Positions 17,431-26,361 of a stretch of DNA of 64,000 nucleotides are shown one piece after another. The notes under the pieces were generated by a model. It worked only from the letters and a program-made list of their open reading frames with translations, was not told the origin of the DNA and searched no databases. The stretch's first letter is position 1, and each line of letters opens with the position of its first letter. Origin of the DNA: an uncultured Lachnospiraceae bacterium (lineage in GTDB: Bacteria; Bacillota; Clostridia; Lachnospirales; Lachnospiraceae); assembly GCA_905209075.1 (NCBI GenBank), contig CAJLRL010000004.1:124001-188000 (forward strand), given 5' to 3'. The position numbers and the translations under genes were made by a program.

Positions 17431-17835
17431 ATGATGATGACAAGTGATCCAATCGCAGATATGCTTACAAGAATCCGTAATGCAAATACTGCAAAACATG
17501 ATACAGTAGACATCCCAGCTTCTAAGATTAAAGTTGCAATCGCTGGAATCCTTGTAGATGAGGGATTCATCGAGAAATACGACATCGTAGAAGATGGTAA
17601 TTTCAAAACTATCCGTGTTACATTAAAATACGGTGCAGACAAAAACGAAAAAGTTATCACAGGAATCAAGAGAATTTCTAAACCAGGTCTTCGTGTATAC
17701 GCTGGAAAAGATGAAATCCCTTCAGTTCTTGGTGGACTTGGAATTGCAATCCTTTCAACTAACCAGGGTATCGTAACAGATAAAGAGGCTAGAAAGCTTC
17801 AGGTTGGCGGCGAAGTATTAGCATTCGTTTGGTAG
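17431..17835 (+). CDS. rpsH: Ribosomal protein S8 (uS8)
   Basis: 134 residues. The core is SDPIADMLTRIRNAN at the N-terminus and LSTNQGIVTDKEARK with a final GGEVLAFVW. Three ATG codons stand in a row (17431, 17434, 17437). AAGGAGGAT is 12 bases before the first, so any could be used. S8 is the spc-operon repressor in E. coli. Here its gene is bracketed by two related structured elements. Confidence 0.96.
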   Translation: MMMTSDPIADMLTRIRNANTAKHDTVDIPASKIKVAIAGILVDEGFIEKYDIVEDGNFKTIRVTLKYGADKNEKVITGIKRISKPGLRVYAGKDEIPSVLGGLGIAILSTNQGIVTDKEARKLQVGGEVLAFVW

Positions 17836-18010
17836 GCATTGAACACTTGGTGAGTGCTTGGGCACGAACCTAGTGAGAAAGCCCTTCCCGAGACTTAATG
17901 GCAACGAGCGTAAGTGAAGTTGGCATGTTAGTCGAGTGGAAGCCGGGCGTTCTCTGAGATTAGTGAAAGCAAGTCGTAAGACGCAGCTTGAGCTTAGCGA
18001 AGAGAACATA
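17836..18010 (+). ncRNA. Structured element B, immediately 3' of rpsH
   Basis: It begins at the base after the rpsH stop and parallels element A: GCATT/AGTGC (a U-G where A has C-G), an AACCTAGTGAGAA block matching AATCTAGTGAGAA in A, and the outer pair GTTCTCT (17949-17955) with AGAGAAC (18001-18007). That outer pair encloses two facing 11-nt words, GAGATTAGTGA and GAGCTTAGCGA, and an inner GTC-GTAA-GAC hairpin. A CTTCC/GGAAG arm holds another GAGC-GTAA-GTGA loop. The rest of the gap to rplF (18011-18184) is AT-rich and contains the hairpin CTGG/CCAG at 18121-18136. Confidence 0.55.
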
Positions 18011-18184
18011 CCCCTAAAGATCTTAATTTATATTAAGTATATTTTATTTCATCACGTATCCATACTCGATGCATCAATGATGTATAGTAAGGATACAAAA
18101 TCAACAACCCAAAGTATAACCTGGTCAAAAGGCCAGACATACTATATAACTATCAACCTAATACTAAATATAGGAGGTACGGGC

Positions 18185-18724
18185 ATGTCACGTATAGGAA
18201 GAATGCCAATCGCAGTTCCAGCTGGTGTAACAGTAGAAATTGCAGAAAATAATCATGTGACTGTAAAAGGTCCAAAGGGTACTCTTGAGAGAACTCTTCC
18301 ATCAGAGATGGACATCAAATTAGAAGGTGAAGAAGTAGTAGTTACAAGACCTAATGATTTGAAGAAAATGAAATCCTTACATGGATTAACAAGAACATTG
18401 ATCAACAACATGGTGATCGGTGTAACAGAAGGCTACACAAAGACACTTGAGGTAAATGGTGTTGGTTACAGAGCTTCTAAAGCAGGAAAGAAACTTACTC
18501 TTAACTTAGGATATTCTCATCCTGTAGAGATGGAAGATCCAGAAGGTCTTGAGTCAGAAGTTCAGGATAACAAAATCATTATCAAAGGTATCGATAAAGA
18601 AAAGGTCGGCCAGTACGCAGCTGAGATCAGAGATAAGAGAAGACCAGAGCCATACAAAGGTAAAGGTATTAAATACGCTGATGAAGTTATTAGACGTAAA
18701 GTTGGTAAGACTGGTAAAAAATAA
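18185..18724 (+). CDS. rplF: Ribosomal protein L6 (uL6)
   Basis: 179 residues beginning SRIGRMPIAVPAGV, with the C-terminal RRPEPYKGKGIKY motif. The ATG at 18185 has AGGAGG at 18172-18177. A longer in-frame extension upstream lies in the structured gap and is not coding. L6 binds near the sarcin-ricin loop. Confidence 0.97.
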   Translation: MSRIGRMPIAVPAGVTVEIAENNHVTVKGPKGTLERTLPSEMDIKLEGEEVVVTRPNDLKKMKSLHGLTRTLINNMVIGVTEGYTKTLEVNGVGYRASKAGKKLTLNLGYSHPVEMEDPEGLESEVQDNKIIIKGIDKEKVGQYAAEIRDKRRPEPYKGKGIKYADEVIRRKVGKTGKK

Positions 18725-18743
18725 TTAAAGGAGTGGACAAGAA

Positions 18744-19112
18744 ATGGTTAGTAAAAAATCAAGAACTGAAGTTCGTGTAAAGAAACATAACAGAATGCGT
18801 AATCATCTTGCTGGTACAGCACAGCGTCCTCGTTTAGCTGTATTCAGAAGTAATAACCATATGTATGCTCAGATTATTGATGATACAGTTGGAAATACAC
18901 TCGTTTCTGCATCTACACTTGACAAAGATGTAAAGGCAGAACTTGAGAAAACTAATAACTTAGATGCAGCAGCAAAGCTTGGTACTGTAATTGCAAAGAA
19001 AGCATTAGATAAAGGTATTTCAACTGTTGTCTTCGATAGAGGCGGTTTTATTTACGCAGGAAAAGTTAAAGCATTAGCTGAAGCAGCAAGAGAAGCTGGC
19101 TTAGAGTTTTAG
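18744..19112 (+). CDS. rplR: Ribosomal protein L18 (uL18)
   Basis: 122 residues, normal length, with RPRLAVFRSNNHMYAQIIDD and the C-terminal DRGGFIYAGKVKALAEAARE. A 5S-rRNA-binding protein. AAAGGAG precedes its ATG. Confidence 0.97.
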   Translation: MVSKKSRTEVRVKKHNRMRNHLAGTAQRPRLAVFRSNNHMYAQIIDDTVGNTLVSASTLDKDVKAELEKTNNLDAAAKLGTVIAKKALDKGISTVVFDRGGFIYAGKVKALAEAAREAGLEF

Positions 19113-19124
19113 GAGGAGACAAAC

Positions 19125-19634
19125 ATGAAACGTGAAATCATTGACGCTAGTCAATTAGAATTAGTTGACCAGGTAGTTGACATCAAGCGTGTAACAAAGG
19201 TTGTTAAAGGTGGACGTAACATGCGATTCACAGCTCTCGTTGTTGTTGGTGACAAGAACGGCCATGTTGGTGCAGGACTTGGAAAAGCAGCAGAAATTCC
19301 TGAAGCTATCCGTAAAGGAAAAGAAGACGCTATTAAGAGCATGATCAGCGTTAAATTAGACGAGAACAATTCTATTACACATGATGTAACAGGAAAATAT
19401 ACAGGTGCTTCCGTATTATTAAAGAAGTCTCCTGAAGGTACTGGTATTATCGCTGGTGGTCCAGCGCGTTCAGTATGTGAGTTTGCTGGAATCCAGAATA
19501 TCCGTACAAAATCTTTAGGATCAAACAACAAGCAGAACGTTGTACTTGCTACAATCGAGGCTTTAAAACAGTTAAGAAGTCCTGAAGATGTTGCTAAACT
19601 TCGTGGTAAATCAGTAGAAGAAATCTTAGGTTAG
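19125..19634 (+). CDS. rpsE: Ribosomal protein S5 (uS5)
   Basis: 169 residues. The dsRBD-like N-terminal part holds KGGRNMRFTALVVVGDKNGH and GLGKAAEIPEAIRKG, and the C-terminal part carries TGIIAGGPARSVCEFAGI. It functions in decoding accuracy and mRNA unwinding. AGGAGG overlaps the rplR stop. Confidence 0.98.
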   Translation: MKREIIDASQLELVDQVVDIKRVTKVVKGGRNMRFTALVVVGDKNGHVGAGLGKAAEIPEAIRKGKEDAIKSMISVKLDENNSITHDVTGKYTGASVLLKKSPEGTGIIAGGPARSVCEFAGIQNIRTKSLGSNNKQNVVLATIEALKQLRSPEDVAKLRGKSVEEILG

Positions 19635-19647
19635 GAGGAACGCTAAA

Positions 19648-19830
19648 ATGGCAGATAGAGTTAAAGTTACATTAATCAAATCTACAATCGGTGCTGTTCC
19701 TAAGAACAAGAAGACTATTGAGGCTCTTGGTCTTACTAAGTTAGGAAAAACAGTTGAATTACCAAACAACGCTGCTACACAGGGCGCTGTTCGTAAAGTA
19801 GCACCATACGTTAAAGTAGAAGAAGTTTAA
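19648..19830 (+). CDS. rpmD: Ribosomal protein L30 (uL30)
   Basis: 60 residues with KVTLIKSTIGAVPKNKKTIEA, the standard short bacterial L30. Separated by 13 bp from rpsE, whose end carries its AGGAGG site. Confidence 0.96.
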   Translation: MADRVKVTLIKSTIGAVPKNKKTIEALGLTKLGKTVELPNNAATQGAVRKVAPYVKVEEV

Positions 19831-19853
19831 GAATAAAATAAGGAGGTACCGTG

Positions 19854-20294
19854 ATGGATTTATCTAATTTAAAGGCAGCTGAAGGTTCAGTGCACAGTGA
19901 TAATTTCAGAAGAGGTCGTGGACACGGCTCAGGAAACGGTAAGACTGCTGGTAAGGGACACAAAGGTCAGAAAGCTCGTTCAGGAGCACCAAGACCAGGT
20001 TTCGAAGGTGGACAGATGCCATTATATAGAAGATTGCCTAAGAGAGGTTTCAAAAACAGAAATACTCAGACAATCGTTGCTATAAATCTTTCAGCTCTTG
20101 AGAAATTCGAGAACGATTCAGTAGTTTCAGTTGAGACATTGATTGAGGCTGGAGTTGTTAAGAACCCAAGAGATGGAGTAAAGATTCTTGGAAATGGCGA
20201 ACTTACTAAGAAGCTTACAGTTCAGGCTAACGCTTTCAGTGCTAGTGCAAAAGAGAAAATCGAAGCTCTTGGTGGAAAAGCAGAGGTGATCTAA
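19854..20294 (+). CDS. rplO: Ribosomal protein L15 (uL15)
   Basis: 146 residues. The N-terminal glycine- and arginine-rich tail has GRGHGSGNGKTAGKGHKGQK. The ATG at 19854 is preferred over the GTG at 19851 by its spacing from AAGGAGG and by the usual MDLSNLK start. Its stop overlaps the secY ATG. Confidence 0.97.
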   Translation: MDLSNLKAAEGSVHSDNFRRGRGHGSGNGKTAGKGHKGQKARSGAPRPGFEGGQMPLYRRLPKRGFKNRNTQTIVAINLSALEKFENDSVVSVETLIEAGVVKNPRDGVKILGNGELTKKLTVQANAFSASAKEKIEALGGKAEVI

Positions 20295-21613
20295 TGCTTG
20301 AGACACTCCGTAATGCGTTTAAAATAAAAGATATTCGAAATAGAATTCTTTTTACTTTCATGATGCTTATTGTCATCAGGATCGGAAGTGAGCTTCCGAT
20401 TCCTGGTGTCAAAGGCTCCGTATTTCAGAGTTGGTTAAACAGCAAGTCAACAGATGGTTTGGGATTTTTTGATGCGGTTACAGGTGGATCATTCTCACAG
20501 ATGTCAGTATTTGCGCTGAATATCACACCATACATAACTTCATCGATCATTATGCAGTTACTTACGATTGCTATCCCAAAACTTGAGGAGTTGCAGCGCG
20601 ACGGCGAAGAGGGAAGAAAGAAAATAGTTGAGATAACACGTTATCTCACTATTGCACTTGCACTCATTGAGGCAATTGCAATGGTAGTAGGATTCTATAG
20701 AAGTAATTATCTTACAGATAAAACACCACTTGTTGTTATTATGGTCGTTACTTCACTTACAGCTGGTTCAGCTGTACTTATGTGGATTGGTGAGCGTATT
20801 ACAGAAAAAGGTGTAGGAAATGGAATATCAATAGTATTGACTATCAATATTATTTCTCGTATTCCTCAGGATTTAAGTACTCTTTGGGAGCAGTTCATTA
20901 AGTCAGCTGCTAATGTACCTAAGGCTATAGTTGCAGGACTTATAATTGTCGCTATCATTGCAGCAATGGTAGTATTTGTAGTACTTCTTCAGGGCGCTGA
21001 GCGCAGAATTCCTGTCCAGTACTCAAGCAAGATCCGTGGTAATAAGCAGATGGGTGGTCAGCAGACCCACATTCCGCTTAAGGTTAACACCAGTGGTGTT
21101 ATTCCTGTTATCTTTGCACAGTCGCTTATGCAGACACCGGTCATAATTGCCAGTTTTCTTGGAAAGGGCAATGGTTCAGGTATTGGTTCAAAGATTTTAA
21201 AGGGATTATCACAGTCTAACTGGTGTGACCCATCAGAACCGGTTTATTCGATCGGTCTGATCGTGTATATTATACTTGTAGTTGCTTTTGCATATTTTTA
21301 TACACAGATTACATTCAATCCACTTGAGATTGCAAACAATATGAAACGTTCTGGAGGTTTTATACCTGGTATCAGACCTGGAAAACCAACAAGCGATTAC
21401 TTAAATCAGATATTGAACTATATTGTATTCATTGGAGCCGTAGGACTTGCATTTATAGCTTTTGTTCCGATTTTCTTTAACGGAGTATTTAAAGCTGATG
21501 TATCCTTCGGAGGAACTTCAATTATCATCATTGTCGGAGTTGTTATCGAGACATTGAAACAGATTGAATCACAGATGAGAGTTCGATACTATAAAGGTTT
21601 TTTAAATGACTAA
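20294..21613 (+). CDS. secY: Protein translocase subunit SecY
   Basis: 439 residues with ten membrane helices, the channel-forming subunit of the Sec translocon. Recognisable parts are RIGSELPIPGV in the first helix region, the plug-side segment, the cytoplasmic loop RRIPVQYSSK, and ANNMKRSGGFIPGIRPGKPT. Position after rplO and before adk is the classic spc order. A 4-bp-type overlap with rplO implies translational coupling. Confidence 0.98.
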   Translation: MLETLRNAFKIKDIRNRILFTFMMLIVIRIGSELPIPGVKGSVFQSWLNSKSTDGLGFFDAVTGGSFSQMSVFALNITPYITSSIIMQLLTIAIPKLEELQRDGEEGRKKIVEITRYLTIALALIEAIAMVVGFYRSNYLTDKTPLVVIMVVTSLTAGSAVLMWIGERITEKGVGNGISIVLTINIISRIPQDLSTLWEQFIKSAANVPKAIVAGLIIVAIIAAMVVFVVLLQGAERRIPVQYSSKIRGNKQMGGQQTHIPLKVNTSGVIPVIFAQSLMQTPVIIASFLGKGNGSGIGSKILKGLSQSNWCDPSEPVYSIGLIVYIILVVAFAYFYTQITFNPLEIANNMKRSGGFIPGIRPGKPTSDYLNQILNYIVFIGAVGLAFIAFVPIFFNGVFKADVSFGGTSIIIIVGVVIETLKQIESQMRVRYYKGFLND

Positions 21614-21622
21614 TTGTACATT

Positions 21623-21648
21623 GGAGATACTGAAAACTCGGTATCTCC
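21623..21648 (+). other. Intercistronic hairpin between secY and adk
   Basis: Perfect 8-bp arms GGAGATAC (21623-21630) and GTATCTCC (21641-21648) with a 10-nt loop. No T-run follows, so it is more likely an mRNA stability or processing hairpin than a terminator. Confidence 0.55.
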
Positions 21649-21679
21649 ATTCGTGCTATCAAATAAGGAGAAATTTCAT

Positions 21680-22324
21680 ATGAAAATAATCATGTTAGGG
21701 GCTCCTGGTGCTGGAAAAGGTACGCAGGCAAAACAGATCGCAGCAAAATATTCGATACCACATATTTCTACCGGGGATATATTCCGTGCAAACATAAAAA
21801 ACGGAACAGATCTGGGAAAGAAAGCAAAAGAGTATATGGATCAGGGAGCACTTGTTCCGGATGAACTTACATGTGATCTTGTAATGGACAGGATCAAGCA
21901 GGATGACTGCAAAAAAGGATTTGTTTTAGATGGTTTTCCAAGAACTATTCCTCAGGCAGAGGCGCTTGATGCAGCATTAAATAAAATAGACCAGACAATG
22001 GACTATGCAATTGATGTCGATGTACCGGATGAGAACATTGTAAACCGTATGGGTGGAAGAAGAGCATGTCTTAACTGTGGAGCAACATACCATATTGTAT
22101 TCAATCCTACAAAGGTAGAAGGCAAATGTGATGCCTGTGGAGCTGATACAGTATTGAGAGATGATGATAAGCCGGAGACCGTTCAGAAACGTCTTGCAGT
22201 TTATCATGAGCAGACACAGCCTTTAATTGATTATTACAAGGCGCAGGGAATTCTTAAGTCAGTTGACGGAACAAAACCGATGGATGAAGTATTTTCAGCC
22301 ATTGTTAGTATTTTAGGTGAATAA
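21680..22324 (+). CDS. adk: Adenylate kinase
   Basis: 214 residues catalysing AMP + ATP to 2 ADP. The P-loop GAPGAGKGTQ lies at residues 7-16, and the lid domain carries a zinc site with CLNC and CDAC pairs, typical of Gram-positive enzymes. DGFPRT binds AMP. The ATG at 21680 follows AAGGAG. An in-frame TTG at 21614 is not favoured. Confidence 0.97.
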   Translation: MKIIMLGAPGAGKGTQAKQIAAKYSIPHISTGDIFRANIKNGTDLGKKAKEYMDQGALVPDELTCDLVMDRIKQDDCKKGFVLDGFPRTIPQAEALDAALNKIDQTMDYAIDVDVPDENIVNRMGGRRACLNCGATYHIVFNPTKVEGKCDACGADTVLRDDDKPETVQKRLAVYHEQTQPLIDYYKAQGILKSVDGTKPMDEVFSAIVSILGE

Positions 22325-22326
22325 TA

Positions 22327-23121
22327 ATGTCTGTGACTATTAAATCAGACCGGGAAATAGAGCTTATGAGAGAGGCCGGAAGGATACTTGCGGCGGTACA
22401 TCAACAGCTTGGAAAAGAAATAAAACCCGGAATGTCTACAAAAGATGTAGATCGTTTGGGAGAAGAAATGATCCGTAGTTACGGATGTGAGCCATCGTTT
22501 TTGAATTATTGTGGTTATCCGGCATCTATATGTGTCTCTGTAAATGAGGAAGTTGTACACGGAATACCGAGTGATGATCGTATTTTACAGGATGGTGATA
22601 TCGTAAGCCTTGATGCAGGTGTTATATATAAGGGATATCATTCTGATGCAGCAAGGACTGTTGGCGTAGGGGAAATAAGCGAAGAAGCTAGACTTCTTAT
22701 CGAAAGAACAAGGCTTAGTTTTTTTGCTGGCATAAAAAATGCTGTCGCAGGCAAAAGACTTTATGATATATCCGGAGCAATAGAGCAGTTTGCACACCAG
22801 TTTGGTTATGGTGTTGTATATGATCTTGTAGGGCATGGAATAGGAACACATCTTCATGAAGACCCGGAAGTGCCTAATTTCAGGCCACAGGGCTTTAAAA
22901 AAGGACTGAGGCTCAAACCGGGGATGACACTTGCCGTTGAGCCAATGATAAACGCAGGAACACCTGATGTTTTATGGATGGATGACGAATGGACTGTCAT
23001 AACAGAAGATATGTCATTATCAGCCCATTATGAGAATACAATTCTTATTACAAATGGAAAACCGGAAATACTCTCATTGACAGAGGAAGAAAAAGAAGCT
23101 GGATTTCTGGAATTACTTTAA
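22327..23121 (+). CDS. map: Type I methionine aminopeptidase
   Basis: 264 residues. It removes initiator Met. The metal-binding residues are visible in DAGVIYKGYHSDAARTVGVG (the two Asp), in GHGIGTHLHEDPEV (His), and in the Glu of AVEPM and of HYENTI. It starts 2 bp after the adk stop. Confidence 0.96.
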   Translation: MSVTIKSDREIELMREAGRILAAVHQQLGKEIKPGMSTKDVDRLGEEMIRSYGCEPSFLNYCGYPASICVSVNEEVVHGIPSDDRILQDGDIVSLDAGVIYKGYHSDAARTVGVGEISEEARLLIERTRLSFFAGIKNAVAGKRLYDISGAIEQFAHQFGYGVVYDLVGHGIGTHLHEDPEVPNFRPQGFKKGLRLKPGMTLAVEPMINAGTPDVLWMDDEWTVITEDMSLSAHYENTILITNGKPEILSLTEEEKEAGFLELL

Positions 23122-23146
23122 TTCGAATTAACAGGAGGAATTTAAA

Positions 23147-23365
23147 ATGTCAAAAGCAGACGTTATAGAAGTAGAAGGCGTTGTAGTTGAGAAACTTCCA
23201 AACGCATTTTTCAAAGTTGAACTTGAAAATGGTCATCAGATACTTGCCACTATCAGTGGTAAATTACGAATGAATTTCATCAGGATTCTCCCTGGTGACA
23301 AGGTTACTATAGAGATGTCACCATACGATCTGACAAAGGGCAGAATCATCTGGAGAGATAAATAA
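23147..23365 (+). CDS. infA: Translation initiation factor IF-1
   Basis: 72 residues, an S1/OB-fold protein with the standard KADVIEVEGVV start and RIIWRDK end. CAGGAGG precedes the ATG. It ends just before a separate promoter for rpmJ. Confidence 0.98.
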   Translation: MSKADVIEVEGVVVEKLPNAFFKVELENGHQILATISGKLRMNFIRILPGDKVTIEMSPYDLTKGRIIWRDK

Positions 23366-23393
23366 ATTATTATTTTAAATATACAAAAAAATG

Positions 23394-23422
23394 TTGACTT
23401 CCCTTAAGTGTCCGTGTATAAT
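23394..23422 (+). promoter_or_regulatory. Strong sigma-A promoter before rpmJ
   Basis: TTGACT (23394-23399), a 17-bp spacer and a perfect TATAAT (23417-23422). It can drive rpmJ-rpsM-rpsK-rpsD-rpoA-rplQ separately from the upstream ribosomal promoters. Confidence 0.8.
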
Positions 23423-23485
23423 GCTATCTGGACACTTTTGGAAAAGTACCTGAAAAGGACTTTTATAGAGAAAGGAGGATTTGCT

Positions 23486-23599
23486 GTGAAGGTAAGATCA
23501 TCAGTTAAACCTATTTGCGAAAAGTGCAAAGTTATCAAGAGAAAAGGAAGCATCAGAATTATCTGTGAAAATCCAAAGCATAAGCAGAGACAGGGTTAA
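23486..23599 (+). CDS. rpmJ: Ribosomal protein L36 (bL36), zinc type
   Basis: 37 residues begun by GTG (23486) after AAAGGAGG. It reads KVRSSVKPICEKCKV and holds the zinc ligands CxxC, Cys and His (CENPKH). The length is exact for L36. Confidence 0.97.
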   Translation: MKVRSSVKPICEKCKVIKRKGSIRIICENPKHKQRQG

Positions 23600-23899
23600 T
23601 TACTAGTTATATTTGACCCTGTTGTTTGTGCATTTGAGGATTATCCTTTTTCACATCATTATGTGCGGCTGCAGCGAGATATAATATCATCGCTGTTCAT
23701 AATAAACAGAGGCATTCTGGTTCGACGTTATAATACCGAGTGACGTGGAACGAAAATGTAAATATGGGAAGAAATCTGTCTGTACACATTTCAGGACGTG
23801 CAACCGTAGCTGCAGATTGGAGATCTTTCGGGAAAGGTACATAGTTGCAGTGTATCGCTACTAACAAACAAGTAAAAAATTATGGAGGTGTAAACTCAC
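23600..23899 (+). ncRNA. Structured 300-nt region between rpmJ and rpsM
   Basis: No gene. Several stems can be drawn: CACAT/ATGTG (23652-23665), CAGCGA/TCGCTG (23672-23695), GTTCGACGT/ACGTGGAAC (about 23721-23753, one mismatch), AAATGT/ACATTT, and CTTTC/GAAAG near 23824-23837. Such a long multi-stem tract before S13 suggests a regulatory leader for the alpha genes. I do not recognise the class. Confidence 0.4.
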
Positions 23900-24268
23900 A
23901 TGGCTCGTATTGCAGGTGTAGATTTACCAAGAGAAAAACGTGTAGAAATCGGTTTAACTTACATCTACGGAATCGGTAGAGTAAGTGCTAATCGTATCCT
24001 TGAAGCAGCTGGTGTTGACCCAAGTACTCGTGTAAGAGATCTTACAGACGAGGAAGTTAAGAAAATCAGCTCTGTTATCGATGAGACAATGACAGTTGAA
24101 GGTGATTTAAGAAGAGAAATCGCTTTAAATATTAAGAGACTTCAGGAAATTGGATGCTATCGTGGTATCCGTCATAGAAAAGGACTTCCTGTTCGTGGTC
24201 AGAAGACAAAGACAAATGCAAGAACAAGAAAAGGTCCTAAGAGAACTGTTGCAAATAAGAAAAAATAA
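23900..24268 (+). CDS. rpsM: Ribosomal protein S13 (uS13)
   Basis: 122 residues with ARIAGVDLPREKRVEIGLTY at the start and the C-terminal RGQKTKTNARTRKGP tail that reaches the P-site tRNA. GGAGGT precedes the ATG. Confidence 0.98.
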   Translation: MARIAGVDLPREKRVEIGLTYIYGIGRVSANRILEAAGVDPSTRVRDLTDEEVKKISSVIDETMTVEGDLRREIALNIKRLQEIGCYRGIRHRKGLPVRGQKTKTNARTRKGPKRTVANKKK

Positions 24269-24300
24269 TATTTAATTTGAGAAAGTAGGTTAGTTTAAAT

Positions 24301-24696
24301 ATGGCTAAGAATGTTGCAAAGAAAACAACTAAAAAGCGTGTAAAGAAAAACGTTGAACGCGGACAGGCACATATTCAGGCATCTTTCAATAACACAATCG
24401 TTACTTTAACAGATGCTGAAGGAAATGCTTTATCATGGGCAAGTGCTGGTGGTCTTGGATTTAGAGGTTCAAAGAAATCTACTCCATATGCTGCACAGAT
24501 GGCAGCAGAAACTGCTACAAAAGCAGCTTTAATCCACGGATTAAAGACAGTTGACGTATTTGTTAAAGGACCAGGCTCAGGAAGAGAAGCAGCTATCCGT
24601 GCACTTTCAGCTTGTGGTCTTGAGGTTACTTCAATTAAGGATGTTACTCCAGTACCTCATAATGGATGTCGTCCACCAAAACGTAGAAGAGTCTAA
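24301..24696 (+). CDS. rpsK: Ribosomal protein S11 (uS11)
   Basis: 131 residues. HIQASFNNTIVTLTDAEGN and the C-terminal DVTPVPHNGCRPPKRRRV are diagnostic. It forms part of the 30S platform. It is 32 bp after rpsM. Confidence 0.98.
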   Translation: MAKNVAKKTTKKRVKKNVERGQAHIQASFNNTIVTLTDAEGNALSWASAGGLGFRGSKKSTPYAAQMAAETATKAALIHGLKTVDVFVKGPGSGREAAIRALSACGLEVTSIKDVTPVPHNGCRPPKRRRV

Positions 24697-24715
24697 TTAG
24701 GAGGTATAGATTAAA

Positions 24716-25309
24716 ATGGCAGTTAATAAAGTACCTGTACTTAAAAGATGCAGATCTCTTGGTTTAGAGCCAAGTTATTTAGGATATGATAAGAAGTCTA
24801 GAAGAAACTTAACAAGAGCAAACAGAAAGGTTTCTGAGTACGGACTTCAGTTAAGAGAAAAACAGAAAGCTAAATTCATTTATGGTGTATTAGAGAAACC
24901 TTTCCGTAACTACTATGCCAGAGCAGATAAAATGAAAGGCTTAACTGGACCAAACTTAATGACAATTCTTGAGTCAAGACTTGACAACGTAGTTTTCCGT
25001 CTTGGTTTCGCAAGAACAAGAAAAGAAGCAAGACAGGTTGTAGACCACAAGTTTGTTACAGTAAACGGAAAAGTAGTTAACATCCCTTCATACTTAGTAA
25101 AAGCTGGTGATGTTATTGAAATTAAAGAGAGCAAAAAGAATATTCAGAGAATGAAAGACATCGTTGAAGTTGCTGGTGGAAGAATCGTTCCTGAGTGGTT
25201 AGATGTAGACGCAGATAAATTACAGGGAACTGTAAAAGAGTTACCTACACGTGAGCAGATCGATGTTCCTGTAGATGAGATGCTCATCGTCGAGTTATAT
25301 TCTAAGTAA
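24716..25309 (+). CDS. rpsD: Ribosomal protein S4 (uS4)
   Basis: 197 residues with the S4 RNA-binding domain near residues 88-150 (LDNVVFRLGFARTRKEARQV). This is the Gram-positive short form with no zinc cysteines at the N-terminus. Located inside the alpha cluster, unlike in B. subtilis where rpsD is separate. Confidence 0.97.
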   Translation: MAVNKVPVLKRCRSLGLEPSYLGYDKKSRRNLTRANRKVSEYGLQLREKQKAKFIYGVLEKPFRNYYARADKMKGLTGPNLMTILESRLDNVVFRLGFARTRKEARQVVDHKFVTVNGKVVNIPSYLVKAGDVIEIKESKKNIQRMKDIVEVAGGRIVPEWLDVDADKLQGTVKELPTREQIDVPVDEMLIVELYSK

Positions 25310-25401
25310 AATTTTAGGTTGATTTGCCGGGGATTTCTTTCCCGGCTTATCCACTCTTTGATAACATATAACAACGATACCCGAGAAGGAGGGAAATTGT
25401 A

Positions 25402-26361
25402 GTGTTCGATTTTGAGAAACCAAAAATTGAAATCGCAGAAATTTCAGAAGACAAGACATATGGCAGATTTGTTGTAGAGCCATTAGAGAGAGGTTATGGT
25501 ACAACACTTGGTAACTCTTTAAGAAGAATCATGCTTTCTTCATTGCCAGGAGCTGCAGTCAGCCAGGTTAAGATTGATAGCGTATTACATGAGTTCAGCT
25601 CTATTCCTGGAGTAAAAGAAGATGTTGCTGAGATTATCATGAATATCAAAAATCTTGCAATCCGCAATAACAGTACTACAAATGAACCAAAAGTTGCTTA
25701 TATCGAATTCGAAGGTGAAGGCGTTGTTACAGCAGCTGATATTCAGGTTGACTCTGATATCGAAATCATGAACCCTGAGTTGGAGATTGCACACTTAAAT
25801 GGTGGAGCAGATTCTAAATTATACATGGAGCTTACAATTACTAATGGTAGAGGTTATGTAGGTGCTGACAAGAATAAGACAGAGGATACACCTATCGGAG
25901 TGCTTGCTGTTGATTCTATTTATACACCTGTAGAGCGTGTAAACCTTACTGTTGAGAATACTCGTGTAGGTCAGGTTACTGACTATGATAAATTAACATT
26001 AGATGTATATACTAATGGTACATTAGAGCCAGATGAGGCAGTCAGCCTTGCTGCTAAAGTTTTAAGCGAGCATTTAAATCTTTTCATCGATCTTTCAGAA
26101 GCAGCACAGCAGGTTGATGTAATGATAGAGAAAGAGAACGATGCGCAGGAGAAAGTCCTTGAGATGAACATTGACGAACTTGAGTTATCCGTCCGTTCAT
26201 ACAATTGCTTAAAACGTGCTGGAATCAATACTGTAGCTGAACTTATCAACAGAACTCCAGAGGATATGATGAAAGTCCGTAACCTTGGACGTAAGTCTTT
26301 AGAAGAGGTTTTAGCTAAGTTAAAAGAATTAGGTTTACAGTTAAATCAGGGAGAAGAATAA
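25402..26361 (+). CDS. rpoA: RNA polymerase alpha subunit
   Basis: 319 residues begun by GTG (25402) after AAGGAGGG. The N-terminal dimerisation domain has ERGYGTTLGNSLRRIMLSS, and the C-terminal domain holds LSVRSYNCLKRAGINTVAEL and RNLGRKSLEEV, which bind UP elements and activators. The normal position is between rpsD and rplQ. Confidence 0.98.
   Translation: MFDFEKPKIEIAEISEDKTYGRFVVEPLERGYGTTLGNSLRRIMLSSLPGAAVSQVKIDSVLHEFSSIPGVKEDVAEIIMNIKNLAIRNNSTTNEPKVAYIEFEGEGVVTAADIQVDSDIEIMNPELEIAHLNGGADSKLYMELTITNGRGYVGADKNKTEDTPIGVLAVDSIYTPVERVNLTVENTRVGQVTDYDKLTLDVYTNGTLEPDEAVSLAAKVLSEHLNLFIDLSEAAQQVDVMIEKENDAQEKVLEMNIDELELSVRSYNCLKRAGINTVAELINRTPEDMMKVRNLGRKSLEEVLAKLKELGLQLNQGEE

Noticed and set aside
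17936..18184. A longer N-terminus for ribosomal protein L6
   Set aside because: The extension runs through structured non-coding sequence. The ATG at 18185 has a proper AGGAGG site and gives the standard L6 start.
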